Part shown: positions 22,931-32,656 of the stretch, one piece after another | Layout of the letters: each line of letters opens with the position of its first letter | Numbering within the stretch: position 1 is the stretch's first letter | DNA from: Bradyrhizobium sp. SZCCHNS1050 | GTDB lineage: Bacteria > Pseudomonadota > Alphaproteobacteria > Rhizobiales > Xanthobacteraceae | Assembly: GCF_032484785.1 (NCBI RefSeq) | Contig: NZ_JAUETR010000002.1 | Location: forward strand, 930,001 to 994,000 | Length of the DNA stretch: 64,000 nucleotides | Direction of reading: 5' to 3' | Position numbers and translations under genes: made by a program | The notes under the pieces: model-generated | What the model was told of the DNA's origin: nothing | Seen by the model: the letters and a program-made list of their open reading frames with translations, nothing else | The model's database searches: none

Positions 22931-24316
22931 ATGGGTTTTTCACACACGCTGGGCGGCACGCGCTACCGGTTCGACGACCTCAGAACCTTGCTTGCGAAGG
23001 CAACGCCGTTGCGCTCGGGCGACGTGCTGGCGGGCCTCGCCGCGGAGGATGCCGCCGAAGGCGTGGCGGCACGGATGGCGCTCGCCGAGCTGCCGCTGCG
23101 CCATTTCCTCAACGAGGCCGTCATCCCCTACGAGACCGACGAGGTCACGCGGCTGATCGTCGACCAGCATGACGGCAAGGCGTTCGCTCCCGTCGCAAGC
23201 CTCACGGTCGGCGACTTCCGCGAATGGCTGCTGTCGGATGCGGCCGACGCAGATGCACTCAGCGGCGTGTCGCCAGGGCTGACGCCGGAGATGGTTGCTG
23301 CGGTCTGCAAGATCATGCGGCTGCAGGACCTGGTGACGGTCGCGGCGAAATGCGAGGTCGTGACGCGCTTCCGCTGCACCATCGGCCTGCCGGGCCGGAT
23401 GTCGACACGGCTGCAGCCCAACCACCCGCTCGACGATCCCAAGGGCGTCGCGGCCTCGATCCTCGACGGGCTGATGTACGGCGTCGGCGACGCGACGATC
23501 GGCATCAACCCGGCGAGCGACGACGTCGAGACGATGGTGCGGCTGCTCGACTTGATCGAGACCTTGCGGCTTGCCTCGCATGCACCGATCCAGTCCTGCG
23601 TGCTGGCCCATGTCACGACGGCGCTGAAGGCGATCGAGCGCCGCGCGCCGGTCGATCTCGTGTTCCAGTCGCTGGCCGGCAGCGAGGAGGCCAATCGCGG
23701 CTTCGGCATCACGCTGTCGCTGCTCGACGAGGCGCTCGCCGCGGCCGAAGGCCTGCAGCGCTGCCCCGTCGGGGGCAACGTGATGTATTTCGAGACCGGA
23801 CAGGGCAGCGAGCTCTCCTCCGGCGGCCATTGCGGCGTCGACCAGCAGACCTTGGAAGCACGCTGCTACGCGGTCGCGCGGCGCTATCGGCCGCTGCTCG
23901 TGAACACCGTGGTCGGATTCATCGGTCCGGAATATCTCTACGACGGAAAGCAGATCATACGCGCGGGCCTGGAGGATCATTTCTGCGGCAAGCTGCTGGG
24001 GCTGCCGATGGGCTGCGACGTCTGCTACACCAACCACGCCGAAGCCGACCAGGACGACATGGATGCGCTGCTGACCCTGCTTGGCGTCGCCGGCTGCACC
24101 TACATCATGGGTGTGCCGGGCGCTGACGACATCATGCTGAACTATCAAAGCACCTCGTTCCATGACGCGCTCTATGTGCGCAAGGTGCTCGGCAAGCGCG
24201 CGGCGCCGGAGTTCGAGACCTGGCTCGCGGCCACCGGCCTCAGCGATGCCAAAGGCGAGCTGCGCTTCGAGCCGGCGCGGCTGATGCCGGCGCTGCCGCT
24301 GCTGGAGGCCAAGTGA
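22931..24316 (+). CDS. eutB: Ethanolamine ammonia-lyase large subunit
   Basis: EutB is the catalytic barrel of adenosylcobalamin-dependent ethanolamine ammonia-lyase, which converts ethanolamine to acetaldehyde and ammonia. The length (461 residues) is typical. Conserved stretches include RHFLNEAVIPYETDEVTRLI, GLPGRMSTRLQPNHPLDD, EEANRGFGITL, GGNVMYFETGQGSELSS and GCDVCYTNHAEADQDD. The start follows AAGGAGAACGCC. It overlaps eutC by 4 bp. No microcompartment shell genes or EutA reactivase are nearby, so this is the simple cytosolic form. Confidence 0.97.
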   Translation: MGFSHTLGGTRYRFDDLRTLLAKATPLRSGDVLAGLAAEDAAEGVAARMALAELPLRHFLNEAVIPYETDEVTRLIVDQHDGKAFAPVASLTVGDFREWLLSDAADADALSGVSPGLTPEMVAAVCKIMRLQDLVTVAAKCEVVTRFRCTIGLPGRMSTRLQPNHPLDDPKGVAASILDGLMYGVGDATIGINPASDDVETMVRLLDLIETLRLASHAPIQSCVLAHVTTALKAIERRAPVDLVFQSLAGSEEANRGFGITLSLLDEALAAAEGLQRCPVGGNVMYFETGQGSELSSGGHCGVDQQTLEARCYAVARRYRPLLVNTVVGFIGPEYLYDGKQIIRAGLEDHFCGKLLGLPMGCDVCYTNHAEADQDDMDALLTLLGVAGCTYIMGVPGADDIMLNYQSTSFHDALYVRKVLGKRAAPEFETWLAATGLSDAKGELRFEPARLMPALPLLEAK

Positions 24317-25107
24317 TGGGCGGCTCCGACAAGAGCGACTCGCCGGCAACGTCGTCATCGGACGATTGGCGCTGGCTGTCACGCTATACCGAAGCGCGGA
24401 TCGCGTTGGGACGCTGCGGTCCTGGCCTGCCGACATCGGCACATCTCGCCTTCCAGGCTGCCCACGCCGAAGCGCGCGATGCCGTGCTGAAGCCGTTCGA
24501 CGCCGAGCGCTTTGCCGCCGAGGCGACCGCGCATGGCTGGCCGGCCCTTGCCGTGCACAGCCGCGCTGCCGATCGCGCGACCTATCTGCAGCGTCCCGAT
24601 GCAGGGCGCCTGCTGTCGCCGGCGTCGGAAGCGCTGTTGTCCGAGCCGCGCGCGCCGGCAGACATCGTGCTGGTGGTGGCTGATGGCCTGAGCAGCCGCG
24701 CGGTCCAGGTCAACGCCCTGCCCGTGCTCGACATGTTGATGCCGCGCCTGGCTGCAACCGGCAGACGGCTGTCGCCGGTGATCGTTGCTTCGCAGGGCCG
24801 CGTCGGGCTCGCCGATCATGTTGGCGAGCTGTTCGGCGCGTCGGCCTCGATCATCTTGATCGGCGAGCGCCCGGGCCTGAGCGCGGCCGATTCCCTTGGC
24901 CTCTATCTCACCTGGATGCCGCGCCGGGGCCGCGTCGATGCCGAACGCAACTGCATCTCCAACGTCCGCCAGGGCGGCCTCGCACCGGCGGATGCGGCGA
25001 GCCAGGCGGCCGAACTGATCCAGCGCATGTTCCTCCACCAGGCCGCCGGCGTCAGCCTCGCCCGGCTGCCGCAGCTGCCGGCGCCGGATGGAGATGGCGC
25101 GTCATGA
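24313..25107 (+). CDS. eutC: Ethanolamine ammonia-lyase small subunit
   Basis: EutC (264 residues) completes the lyase and helps bind the cobalamin cofactor. Family motifs include RYTEARIALGRCGPGLPT, HLAFQAAHAEARDAV and DIVLVVADGLSSRAVQ. The cofactor-side block SPVIVASQGRVGLADHVGE and the end segment RRGRVDAERNCISNVRQGGL are also present. It is translationally coupled to eutB (ATGA overlap) and ends 20 bp from a convergent ABC operon. Confidence 0.96.
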   Translation: MMGGSDKSDSPATSSSDDWRWLSRYTEARIALGRCGPGLPTSAHLAFQAAHAEARDAVLKPFDAERFAAEATAHGWPALAVHSRAADRATYLQRPDAGRLLSPASEALLSEPRAPADIVLVVADGLSSRAVQVNALPVLDMLMPRLAATGRRLSPVIVASQGRVGLADHVGELFGASASIILIGERPGLSAADSLGLYLTWMPRRGRVDAERNCISNVRQGGLAPADAASQAAELIQRMFLHQAAGVSLARLPQLPAPDGDGAS

Positions 25108-25127
25108 TGCCGGCGCAGTCCGAAACA

Positions 25128-25856
25128 TCACACCGCGCAATAGCGGTCCTGGATATCCTTGTCGGCCAGCAGCGCCGCGGCGCTGCTCTCATGCACGACC
25201 TCGCCCTGGTCGATGATGACGGCGCGATCGGCGAGCCGCAGCGCCCATTCGACGTTCTGCTCGACCAACAGCAGCGTCTTGCCCTGGTCGCGCAATCGCC
25301 GGAACAGCACGCCCATCTCTTCGACGAGCACCGGCATGATGCCTTCGGACGGCTCGTCGAGCAGAACCATGCGCGGCCGCGCGATCAAGGCCCGCGCGAT
25401 CGCCAGCATCTGCTGCTCGCCACCCGACAGCGTGACGCCCTCCTGATCCAGCCGCTCGTTCAATCGTGGAAAGGTCTCCGCAACCTCGGCGAACGCCGCG
25501 CGCTCCTCGATATCGGCGCTGGCGGCGACCAGCCCAAGCCGCAGGTTCTCGCGCACCGACAGGCCCGGCACGATGCGGCGCTCCTCCGGAACATAAGCGA
25601 GCCCGAGATGAAAGCGCTTGTGGGCCGCAAGCGGCAGCAGATCATGGCCGGCAAAGCGCACGCGCCCCGCGGCCCGGGGCATCAGCCCCATGACGGTGCG
25701 CAATGTCGTGGTCTTGCCGGCGCCGTTGCGGCCGACGAGCGCGACCACCTCGCCCTCGCTCACGCGCAGCGAGATGCCGTGCAGGACGTGGCTGGCGCCA
25801 TACCAGGCCTGGAGGCCGTCGAGCTCGAGCAACGCGGTCTCAGCCATAGCCTTCAC
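25128..25856 (-). CDS. livF: Second Liv-type importer ATPase (LivF-like)
   Basis: This 242-residue ATPase has Walker A GRNGAGKTTT, signature LSGGEQQMLAIARAL and Walker B MVLLDEPSEGIMP. It is the last gene of the second importer operon, overlapping the preceding livG-like gene by 17 bp. The operon order (binding protein, H, M, G, F) differs from that of the first importer. Confidence 0.94.
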   Translation of the reverse strand: MKAMAETALLELDGLQAWYGASHVLHGISLRVSEGEVVALVGRNGAGKTTTLRTVMGLMPRAAGRVRFAGHDLLPLAAHKRFHLGLAYVPEERRIVPGLSVRENLRLGLVAASADIEERAAFAEVAETFPRLNERLDQEGVTLSGGEQQMLAIARALIARPRMVLLDEPSEGIMPVLVEEMGVLFRRLRDQGKTLLLVEQNVEWALRLADRAVIIDQGEVVHESSAAALLADKDIQDRYCAV

Positions 25857-26595
25857 TCTGTCCCAGATAGACCCGGCGCACGTCGGGGTTGGATCGGATG
25901 TCCTCAGGACGACCGTCGGCGAGCAGCCGGCCGTGATGCAGCACCAGCACCCGCTGGCTCAGGCCGAGCACCATCTTCATCTTGTGCTCGACCAGCAGCA
26001 CCGTGCGCTTCTCCGCCAGCCGCTCCAGCAGCGCCACCATCTCCTTGGTCTCTTCCGGCCCCATGCCCGCGGTCGGCTCATCGAGCAGCAGAAGCTCCGG
26101 TTCGGAGACCAGCGCAATGGCGATCTCCAGCGCGCGCTGCTGGCCGTGGGCGAGATACTTCGCGAGCTCGCCACACCTGCCGATCAGGCCGACCGCCATC
26201 AGGGCCGCATCGGCGCGTTCGCGGAGTTCGGCAAGATCGGCGCGCTTGCGCCAGATGTCGTAGCTTACCCGCATGGCCTGGGCGGCGACCCGGACATTCT
26301 CGTGCACCGACAAATCGGGAAAGATGTTGGTGATCTGGTACGAGCGCGAGATGCCCTGATGCACGAAGCGATGCTGTGGCAGGCCGTTCAGCTCGCGGCC
26401 CTTGAACCGCAGGGTGCCGCTGCTCGGCGACAGCGTGCCGGAGAGAATGTTGAAGAAGGTGCTCTTGCCTGCCCCGTTCGGGCCGATGATCGAGGTCAGC
26501 TCACCGGCCGCGAACGCGACTGAGATGCCTTCGAGCGCGACGAAGCCGCCGAAGCGACGGCCGATCCCATCCGCGCGCAATAACTCGGTGCTCAT
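25840..26595 (-). CDS. livG: Second Liv-type importer ATPase (LivG-like)
   Basis: The start at ATG 26595 gives 251 residues; the frame runs much further upstream, but only as a shadow of livM. Walker A GPNGAGKSTF, the LivG insertion MRVSYDIWRKRADLAEL, Walker B LLLLDEPTAGMGPEET and the H-loop VLLVEHKMKMV are present. It overlaps livM by 4 bp and livF by 17 bp, so the operon is tightly coupled. Confidence 0.93.
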   Translation of the reverse strand: MSTELLRADGIGRRFGGFVALEGISVAFAAGELTSIIGPNGAGKSTFFNILSGTLSPSSGTLRFKGRELNGLPQHRFVHQGISRSYQITNIFPDLSVHENVRVAAQAMRVSYDIWRKRADLAELRERADAALMAVGLIGRCGELAKYLAHGQQRALEIAIALVSEPELLLLDEPTAGMGPEETKEMVALLERLAEKRTVLLVEHKMKMVLGLSQRVLVLHHGRLLADGRPEDIRSNPDVRRVYLGQSEGYG

Positions 26596-27593
26596 CGGCG
26601 TTGCCTCGCGAGCGGCAGCACATCGAGGAACGTGCCCCAGATGCCCTTGGGCAGGAACAGCACGAACACGACGAAGATGGCGCCGACCACGATCTGCCAG
26701 TGCGGCGTCCACAATGACACGACGTCCTCTAGGATCAGGAAGACCGCGGCCCCGACGAACGGCCCGAAGAAGCTGCGTGCGCCACCGAGCAGCACCATCA
26801 TCACGATCATGCCGGAGGTCTGATAGTGCAGGATGTCGAGCGGAACGATGGACAAATGCAGGGCCGACATGCAGCCGCCGACGGCGGAGATGGCGCCCGA
26901 CAGCATGAACACGATCAGCTTGCAGCGCTCGACGTCGTAGCCGCAGGCCCGCGCGCGCTGCTCGTTCTCGCGGATCGCCTCGATGACCGCGCCGAATGGC
27001 GAGTTGAGGATGCGCGACTGCACCCAGATTGCGATCGCCGCGAGCACCATCAGCACGTAATATTTGTTCACCGGATCGAGGAAGTTGACCTGCGCGCCGA
27101 ACAGACCGATGTGGTCGACCGTGAAGCCGCGCAGCCCGTTCTCGCCGCCAGTGAAGGAGGAGGCCTGCAGCGCCACGTAGTAGACGAGTTGCGCCAGCGC
27201 GAGCGTGACCATGGAGAAATAGATGCCGCGGGTGCGCGTCGAGATCGTTCCGATCAATGCGGCGAGCGCCATGCTCGCCGCGATCGCCAGCGGCACTGCG
27301 GCAAACCACGGCAGGCCCCAGCGGCCGATGGCGATGCCGGTCAGATACGCGCCGGTGCCGAAGAAGGCGGCGTGGCCGAACGACAGCAGCCCGGTGTAGC
27401 CGAACAGGAGGTTGTAGCCCATCACCACGACGCCATAGATCAGGACGTTCACGGCGAGCGCCTTCGACGGCAGCAGCCAGGGCAGCAGCGCCAGCGCGAC
27501 CAGCGAGACCAGCACGCGGTGATCCGCGAGAAGCGCGAAGAGGCGCTGCGCCTGAGGAAGCGGCGGTGCTTCGCCGGTCGAATGCACCGTCAT
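26592..27593 (-). CDS. livM: Second Liv-type importer permease (LivM-like)
   Basis: From ATG 27593 the permease has 333 residues. LivM motifs NLLFGYTGLLSFGHAAFFG, RTRGIYFSMVTLALAQ and AIRENEQRARACGYD are visible, with GGARSFFGPFVGAAVF near the end. The start codon overlaps the livH stop, and the end overlaps livG by 4 bp. Confidence 0.92.
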   Translation of the reverse strand: MTVHSTGEAPPLPQAQRLFALLADHRVLVSLVALALLPWLLPSKALAVNVLIYGVVVMGYNLLFGYTGLLSFGHAAFFGTGAYLTGIAIGRWGLPWFAAVPLAIAASMALAALIGTISTRTRGIYFSMVTLALAQLVYYVALQASSFTGGENGLRGFTVDHIGLFGAQVNFLDPVNKYYVLMVLAAIAIWVQSRILNSPFGAVIEAIRENEQRARACGYDVERCKLIVFMLSGAISAVGGCMSALHLSIVPLDILHYQTSGMIVMMVLLGGARSFFGPFVGAAVFLILEDVVSLWTPHWQIVVGAIFVVFVLFLPKGIWGTFLDVLPLARQRR

Positions 27594-28465
27594 CACGCTC
27601 TCCCCTTGAGGCCGAACAGACCCTGTGGCCGGATCAGCAGGACCGCGGCCATGAGCGCGAACATCACGATCGTCGCCATCTCGGGCGCAAACAGCGCGAC
27701 CATGCTGATGCAGATGCCGACCATCAGCCCCGCGACCACGGCGCCGACGATCGAGCCGAGGCCGCCGATCACGGTGACGACGAAGGCCTCGGCCAGCACC
27801 AGCGTTCCCATCTCGGGATTGACGCTGCGCATGGGTCCCGCCAGCACCCCGCCGAGCGCGGCAAGGCCGACGCCGAGGCCGAAGATCGCGAGCCACACCT
27901 TGCCGATGTCGACCCCGAGCACCCGCATGATCAGGGGATCACGGGCGCCGGCCCGCACGATCAGGCCGACCCGGGTCTTCTCCAGCATCAGCCAGAGCAC
28001 CAGCAGCACGACGGCGACCAGCGCGATCACGAACAGACGATATTTGGGGAAGAAGCCGACGCCGAGATCGACGACGCCGATCAATTGGGACGGTGTCGGA
28101 AACGGAATACCGTCGCTGCCGAACACGATGCGCACCCCCTCGACCAGGATGTAGCTGAGACCGAAGGTGAGCAGCAATGGATCATCGATCGACCGGCCAT
28201 ACAGGCGCCGGACCAGGACGAGTTCGATCAGCATGCCGAACGCGCCGACCAGAATTGGGGCGAGCAGCAAGCCCCACCAGAAGCTGCCGGTCAGCGATGC
28301 CAGATACAGACCGGCATAGGCCCCGATCATGAACAGCGCCCCATGGGCGAAATTGACCACGCCGAGCATGCCGAACACGATGGTCAGGCCGAGCGCAGTG
28401 ATGACCAGCACCGCCCCAAGGGCGATGCCGGAAAACAGCTGCATGATGATCAGCGAGAGGTCCAT
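27593..28465 (-). CDS. livH: Second Liv-type importer permease (LivH-like)
   Basis: The 290-residue permease begins MDLSLIIMQLFSGIALGAVLV and has the LivH signature ITALGLTIVFGMLGVVNFAHGALFMIGAYAG. The ATPase-contact loop EKTRVGLIVRAGARD and VTVIGGLGSIVGA are further matches. It lies 10 bp after the binding-protein stop. Confidence 0.92.
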   Translation of the reverse strand: MDLSLIIMQLFSGIALGAVLVITALGLTIVFGMLGVVNFAHGALFMIGAYAGLYLASLTGSFWWGLLLAPILVGAFGMLIELVLVRRLYGRSIDDPLLLTFGLSYILVEGVRIVFGSDGIPFPTPSQLIGVVDLGVGFFPKYRLFVIALVAVVLLVLWLMLEKTRVGLIVRAGARDPLIMRVLGVDIGKVWLAIFGLGVGLAALGGVLAGPMRSVNPEMGTLVLAEAFVVTVIGGLGSIVGAVVAGLMVGICISMVALFAPEMATIVMFALMAAVLLIRPQGLFGLKGRA

Positions 28466-28475
28466 GCGATCAGGA

Positions 28476-29726
28476 TCAGGTGGCGTGGCCGAGTTCGCCG
28501 CAGCTGCGCAGCATCTCGTCCGCCCCGGGATCGCTGGCCACGATCGCGAACAGGTCGTTCTCGCTCGCCATCGCCGACTTCTTCTTGGATTCCAGCACAA
28601 GCACCGACTGCACCGACTGGTGGTCGCATTTGCGGTAATGCTGCGGGCCCTTGGTCAGATCGTATTGCAGCCCCTCCAGCACCGCGATGACCTTATCGGT
28701 GTCGGTGCCACCGGCGGCCTGCATCGCCTGCAGCAGCGAGCCGACGCCGGAGTAGCCATAGGCGCCGTAGTCGGTCGGGATCGCGCCGCCATTGGCGGCC
28801 CGGAACGCCTTGTTGAACTCGGCCGCGGTCTTGTTCTGTGTCTCAAGACCCCAATAATAGTTGGCGCCGCCGACGACGCCCTCGAACACGTCGGGCCCGA
28901 CGGCGAGGCGCTGATTGTGTAGGATCACCGGCACCACGATCTTCATCTGCTGCTTGATGCCGAAATCCACCGCCTGCTTGATCGCGTTGGCCTGGTCGCG
29001 GCCGAAATTGCTGATGCACAGCACGTCCGGCCGCAGCGACATCAGCCGCGGCATGAAGGTCGAATAGTCGGCCGCACCGAACGGATGCAGGATCTCGCCG
29101 ACGCTCTCGGCACCGATCGCCGTCTGCGCCCGCTTGAAGCCGCGCAGCATCTCATGGCCATAGGCATAGTCGGCCACGAGATGGGCGACCTTCATGCCCT
29201 TCTTGATGGTCTGGCGGGCCACGGCCGCCGTGGTCATGTGCGGGTTCAGCGCCTCGTGGAAGGTATATTTGCTGAAATCCTTGACCTCGTTGATGGTGTC
29301 GGACTGGCTGATCGACACGTAGATCACGCCGCGAGCGCGCGTCACCTCGTTGACGGCAAGCTGGACGGCGCTGGAGAGCGCGCCGACGATAGCGTGCACC
29401 TTGTCCTTCTCGATCAGCTCGAGCGTCCGCGTCGCCGCCTCGCCGGCGTTGAGCTTGTCGTCGCGCACAAGCAGCTCGACCTTGCGGCCGGCGACGCCGC
29501 CCTTGTCGTTGACCAGCTTGACGGCGAGTTCGGCGCACTTGACCTGGTCACGCGCCTCGGCGGCGAACGGACCGGTCAGCGGCGTCGGAAAGCCGATCCG
29601 GATGGTGTCATCGGCGGCGCGTCCCAGGCGCGGCATCGCGAGCGTGGCGACACCTGCCGACATCCCCATCAGCGCCGTACGGCGGGATATTCCTGTGCGT
29701 CGCAGCCTTGTCTCGTAGTTTGGCAT
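28476..29726 (-). CDS. Periplasmic binding protein of the second Liv-type importer
   Basis: The start at ATG 29726 follows GGGAGGAGATC, giving 416 residues. A Tat-like or long Sec signal is present (RRTALMGMSAGVATLAMP). The mature protein opens with IRIGFPTPLTGPFAAEARD and contains VHAIVGALSSAVQLAVNE and LVADYAYGHEMLRG, all typical of family 4 receptors for amino acids, amides or urea-like ligands. The gene order makes it first in the operon, just downstream of the Mo-hydroxylase genes on the same strand (24-bp gap). A shared transcript and an aromatic or N-heterocyclic ligand are therefore possible. Confidence 0.9.
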   Translation of the reverse strand: MPNYETRLRRTGISRRTALMGMSAGVATLAMPRLGRAADDTIRIGFPTPLTGPFAAEARDQVKCAELAVKLVNDKGGVAGRKVELLVRDDKLNAGEAATRTLELIEKDKVHAIVGALSSAVQLAVNEVTRARGVIYVSISQSDTINEVKDFSKYTFHEALNPHMTTAAVARQTIKKGMKVAHLVADYAYGHEMLRGFKRAQTAIGAESVGEILHPFGAADYSTFMPRLMSLRPDVLCISNFGRDQANAIKQAVDFGIKQQMKIVVPVILHNQRLAVGPDVFEGVVGGANYYWGLETQNKTAAEFNKAFRAANGGAIPTDYGAYGYSGVGSLLQAMQAAGGTDTDKVIAVLEGLQYDLTKGPQHYRKCDHQSVQSVLVLESKKKSAMASENDLFAIVASDPGADEMLRSCGELGHAT

Positions 29727-29750
29727 GATCTCCTCCCTCATTCGTTTTTC

Positions 29751-32126
29751 TTAGAACCGGTTGAGCGCCTTGAGCACGCGCGCAGGCGTGATGGGAATGG
29801 TGTTGATGGAAGCGCCGAAGGGCATCAGCGCATCATTGACCGCATTCAGCACACAGGCCGACGCGGCCGCGGTGCCAGCCTCACCGCAGCCCTTTGCGCC
29901 GAGAATGGTGTCCGCCGTCGGCGTCTCGACGTGATCGATGGTAATGTCTGGCATCTCCATCGCCATCGGCACCAGATAGTCGGCCATCGACCCGTTGAGC
30001 AACTGGCCGGTCTCACCGTAACGGCACTCCTCGAACAGCGCAGCGCCAAGACCCTGCACGACACCGCCGCGCAACTGCTCGTCGACCAGCATCGGGTTGA
30101 TGATCCGGCCGCAATCCTCGACGACATAGTGCTTCAGCAGCTTGATGAAGCCGGTCTCGACATCGACTTCGAGGTAGCAGCCCTGGATGCCGTTGGTGAA
30201 GGCAAAGGGGTAGCCCTGGGGCGCGAAATGATGGCTGACAGTCAGCTGCGCCTGAGTGCCCGGTGGCAAGGTGTCGGACCGGAAATAGGCGATGCGCGCG
30301 ATCTCGGCGACTGGGATACGCGGCTGCCCCGTCGCGACAGAGGTGATCTGGCCGTCGACGACGTCGAGCGCGGCGGGCTGCTCCTGCAGCACCAGCGCGG
30401 CAATCTCCAGAATGTTCGCCTTGAGCTTCCGCGCGGCCTGCAGCGCCGTTTCGCCACCGATGCCCGCACCGCGGCAGGCCCAGGTCGCACCACCATGTGG
30501 CGTGACCTCGGTATCGCCGGTGATGATCTTGACGTGCTCCTGGGCGAGGCCGAGCTGGTCGGCGACGATCTGGCCGATGATCGCCTCGGTGCCCTGTCCC
30601 TGCTCCGTCACGGAGATCGCGCAGCGCACCTCGCCCGACGGCGTCAGGCTGACGGTCGCGCCATCCTGCGAGGAAATGCGCGCGCCGCCGACGCCGTAGA
30701 ACGCAGGGCTCGGATTGGTGATCTCGACGAAGGTCGCAATGCCGATGCCGCGATAGATGCCGCGCCGACGCAGCTCGGCCTGCTCGGCGCGGAGCGCGTC
30801 ATAGTCCATGATCCCGCGCAGCCGCCGCAGGCAGACTTCGTGCGACAGCGCCTCGAACCTGTAGCCGGTCGGCGATGCCGTCGGATAGGCGCTGTCGACA
30901 ATCACGTTCCTGGCGCGCATCGCGAATGGATCGAGCCCGACGCGGGCAGCAGCGAGATCCACCATGCGCTCGGTGACCGCGCAGGCGATGGGATGTCCAA
31001 CCGCGCGATACTGGCTGGTCTGCACCTTGTTCTGGAACACGACCTCGAGCGCGGCGCGGTAGGATTTGAAATCATACGGCGCACCGATCAGGCGGATGAC
31101 CTGATTGCCTTCGACGACGCTGGTGCGCGGATAGGTCGAGAACGCGCCGATCGCCGTGGCATCGTGGACGTCCATGGCAAGGATCTTGCCGTCGGCGTCG
31201 ACGGCCATGCGCGCGCGGACGTGGTGATCGCGGGCATGAATATCCGACACGAAGGACTCGATGCGATCGGCGACGTATTTGACCGGGCGCCCGAGCAGGA
31301 TCGACAGCCCGACAACCGCCATGTCCTCGTGGTAGACATGCAGCTTCATGCCGAACGACCCGCCGATATCGGGCGCGATCACGCGCACGCTGGCTTCCGG
31401 GATGCCGTAGTGGCGAGCGTACAGATCCTGGAACTGGTAGGGCGTCTGCGTGGCGTGGTGCACCGTCAGCGCGCCGCTCTCGGAATCATAGTCCGCGACG
31501 ATGGCCCGCGGCTCGAGCGTGACCGGGGTATGACGGCCGAAGCTGAATTCTTCCTCGATCACATGCGCGGCCGACGCGAAGGCCTCATCGACGCGGCCGC
31601 TGTCGAGCTGCGTGCGGAAACAGATGTTGGACGCCGCAACCGGATTGACCAGCGGCATCCCCGGCCGACGCGCGGCGTCGAGATCGACCACCGCCGGCAG
31701 CTCCTCGTAGTCGACCGAGATCAGCTCCAGCGCATCCTCCGCGATCGCCCTGCTCTCGGCGACCACGGCAATCACGGCCTGCCCAGCCCAGACGACGCGA
31801 TCCAATGGCAACGGCAGCTGCGGCTCGGACGTCATGCCCTTGAAATGATCGAGCGTCCCGGTCCACGGTGTGCAGATCTTCGCCAGATCGGCGCCGGTCG
31901 CAACCAGATGCACGCCCGCAAGCGCCCGCGCCGCATCGACCTCGATGCCGGTGATCCGTGCATGAGCATACGGGGTGCGCAGGAAGGCGGCATACAGCAT
32001 GCGCGGCAGGCGAATGTCCGTCACATAGCGCCCGCGTCCGGCGAGCAGTCGCTTCGCATTCGGTCGCGGCACGGAGCGGCCGATATAGGAATTCGGGCGG
32101 TCCAGCGACGTCAGCGGCGGGCTCAT
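29751..32126 (-). CDS. Molybdenum hydroxylase large subunit (xanthine dehydrogenase/CoxL family)
   Basis: This 791-residue Mo-cofactor subunit shows GRGRYVTDIRLPRMLYAAFLRTP at the start, PDIGGSFGMKLHVYHEDM, and GGATWACRGAGIGGE in the second half. The end has KGCGEAGTAAA, with the catalytic Glu. The loop that reads AYRCSFR in true CO dehydrogenase and AYRGAGR in form II reads QYRAVGHP here, so CO oxidation is unlikely. A purine, aldehyde or N-heterocycle is more plausible. It follows the 2Fe-2S subunit with a 4-bp overlap. Confidence 0.93.
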   Translation of the reverse strand: MSPPLTSLDRPNSYIGRSVPRPNAKRLLAGRGRYVTDIRLPRMLYAAFLRTPYAHARITGIEVDAARALAGVHLVATGADLAKICTPWTGTLDHFKGMTSEPQLPLPLDRVVWAGQAVIAVVAESRAIAEDALELISVDYEELPAVVDLDAARRPGMPLVNPVAASNICFRTQLDSGRVDEAFASAAHVIEEEFSFGRHTPVTLEPRAIVADYDSESGALTVHHATQTPYQFQDLYARHYGIPEASVRVIAPDIGGSFGMKLHVYHEDMAVVGLSILLGRPVKYVADRIESFVSDIHARDHHVRARMAVDADGKILAMDVHDATAIGAFSTYPRTSVVEGNQVIRLIGAPYDFKSYRAALEVVFQNKVQTSQYRAVGHPIACAVTERMVDLAAARVGLDPFAMRARNVIVDSAYPTASPTGYRFEALSHEVCLRRLRGIMDYDALRAEQAELRRRGIYRGIGIATFVEITNPSPAFYGVGGARISSQDGATVSLTPSGEVRCAISVTEQGQGTEAIIGQIVADQLGLAQEHVKIITGDTEVTPHGGATWACRGAGIGGETALQAARKLKANILEIAALVLQEQPAALDVVDGQITSVATGQPRIPVAEIARIAYFRSDTLPPGTQAQLTVSHHFAPQGYPFAFTNGIQGCYLEVDVETGFIKLLKHYVVEDCGRIINPMLVDEQLRGGVVQGLGAALFEECRYGETGQLLNGSMADYLVPMAMEMPDITIDHVETPTADTILGAKGCGEAGTAAASACVLNAVNDALMPFGASINTIPITPARVLKALNRF

Positions 32127-32656
32127 GGCGACGAGCCCTCCGCGCCCTGCGATGCCGTTGCTGCCCGTGCCGCGGCGACCGCGGCGATGGCGTCGACGAT
32201 CGCTTCATATCCGGTGCAGCGGCAGAAATTGCCCGAGAGCGCGTCGCGAATGGTCTCGCGACTCGGCCGTGCCACGTGGGTCAGCAGCTCATGAGCGGTG
32301 ATCAGCATGCCCGGCGTGCAGAACCCGCATTGCAGCGCATTGCGCCGATGAAACTCGGCTTGCAGGTCGGCGATCACGCCGCTCTCCGAGAGCCCCTCGA
32401 TCGTATCGATCCGCGCGCCATCGGCCTGCACGGCGAACATCAGGCAGCCATGCACGGCAGCGCCGTCGAGCTGAACCAGGCAGGCGCCGCAGGCCCCCAT
32501 CTCGCAACCGGCATGCGTGCCGGTCAGCTCGAGCTGCTGGCGAAGACAATCCACCAGCGTGTCGCGAGGCGCGACGTCACACGCCACCTTGCGGCCGTTG
32601 ACGATGAGGCGAATGCGGACCTGCTCCTCGGTCTCGATGTCGACCGGCGGGCTCAT
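32123..32656 (-). CDS. Molybdenum hydroxylase small [2Fe-2S] subunit
   Basis: The 177-residue subunit has the plant-ferredoxin-type cluster motif GCEMGACGACLV with a fourth Cys in VHGCLMF, and the second cluster motif QCGFCTPGM ... NFCRCTGYE. Both [2Fe-2S] sites are intact. Electrons pass from the Mo site through these to FAD. It overlaps both neighbours by 4 bp. Confidence 0.95.
   Translation of the reverse strand: MSPPVDIETEEQVRIRLIVNGRKVACDVAPRDTLVDCLRQQLELTGTHAGCEMGACGACLVQLDGAAVHGCLMFAVQADGARIDTIEGLSESGVIADLQAEFHRRNALQCGFCTPGMLITAHELLTHVARPSRETIRDALSGNFCRCTGYEAIVDAIAAVAAARAATASQGAEGSSP

Noticed and set aside
29085..32294. 1069-codon plus-strand frame opposite the Mo-hydroxylase genes
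   Set aside because: It spans several real genes on the other strand and has shadow-type composition.
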